Of a stretch of DNA of 6,719 nt, positions 6,579-6,719 are shown piece by piece; position 1 is the first letter of the stretch, and each line of letters starts with the position of its first letter. The stretch comes from Bacteroides sp. Its GTDB lineage: Bacteria > Bacteroidota > Bacteroidia > Bacteroidales > SM23-62. The notes beneath the pieces are model-generated. The model had not been told where the DNA came from. It did not search any database and was given only the letters and a program-made list of their open reading frames with translations. The stretch covers positions 1 to 6,719 of the forward strand of contig JAUVKJ010000097.1 of the NCBI GenBank assembly GCA_030592145.1, written 5' to 3'. The position numbers and the translations under genes are program-made.

Positions 6579-6719
6579 ATGTCTTTTAAAGGATTTCTTC
6601 AATATGTGCTTATCCTCTCCCTTGTTCTGGCCGCAGTATCCTGCAACGACGACTGGCTGAGATCAGAGTACGATACAACCATTCAATGGGAAGGGGGATA
6701 TGAAGGACCGCTCATCTAT
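6579..6719 (+). CDS. Lipoprotein, probably surface-exposed (partial, 3' end outside window)
   Basis: The first 47 codons are present and the frame is still open at the window edge. The N-terminus (MSFKGFLQYV, then a hydrophobic run to residue 20) ends in the lipobox-like AVSC with Cys22 as the predicted lipidated residue. The mature protein starts C-N-D-D-W; acidic residues just after the Cys fit the lipoprotein export signal reported for Bacteroidota surface lipoproteins, so outer-leaflet display is plausible but inferred. After the signal comes a YDTTIQWEGGYEGPLIY segment that I cannot assign to a named family. No Shine-Dalgarno precedes the ATG, only an A/T-rich TAATAAAT. The 21-bp gap from the propeller gene, with no terminator, suggests co-transcription and a shared envelope role. 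Confidence 0.85.
   Translation, partial: MSFKGFLQYVLILSLVLAAVSCNDDWLRSEYDTTIQWEGGYEGPLIY

Noticed and set aside
1..6719. CRISPR array, tRNA/rRNA, insertion sequence or integrase
   Set aside because: No spaced direct repeats, no tRNA-like cloverleaf, no transposase or recombinase coding sequence and no terminal inverted repeats were seen on either strand.

Overview
The window looks like a chromosomal segment from a member of the Bacteroidota. Four signs point that way. The TonB-dependent receptor carries an N-terminal CarboxypepD_reg-like domain. A promoter of the Bacteroidota type (TTTG, then TAnnTTTG) sits just before it. None of the gene starts has a recognisable Shine-Dalgarno sequence. 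The last gene encodes a lipoprotein whose mature N-terminus begins Cys-Asn-Asp-Asp, like the surface-export signal described in this phylum. No genus can be named from this.

Layout. Bases 1-120 are very AT-rich (21 G+C by hand count) and non-coding. Bases 121-336 change composition (51 G+C in 121-240) and seem to hold two gene remnants in operon-like order: a possible gene tail (129-221), then the first 33 codons of a NYN-domain ribonuclease-type gene (235-336). The NYN piece stops where it meets the 3' end of ung. On the minus strand, a TonB-dependent receptor of the heme/hemoglobin-receptor-like type (1072-3558) is followed after 54 bp by ung, uracil-DNA glycosylase (331-1017). A 224-bp divergent intergenic region (3559-3782) holds a good promoter for the receptor and a weaker candidate for the plus-strand genes. 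On the plus strand, a 924-residue membrane-anchored protein (3783-6557) combines a duplicated DUF3352-like region with a C-terminal eight-bladed beta-propeller. After a 21-bp gap comes the start of a lipoprotein gene (6579 onward) that runs off the window.

How the genes relate. Ung removes uracil from DNA and has no evident functional link to the receptor; the pair may simply share a transcript. The two plus-strand genes are closely spaced and both encode envelope proteins, so they are probably co-transcribed and may act together, but their function is unknown. The points most worth following up are the NYN junction, the internal architecture of the 924-residue protein (tandem duplication plus a propeller that seems to close with its own N-terminal strand), homopolymer tracts inside ung, and a recent short tandem duplication in the receptor. 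I found no complete novel defence or mobile system; the remnant next to ung is the only accessory-type signal.
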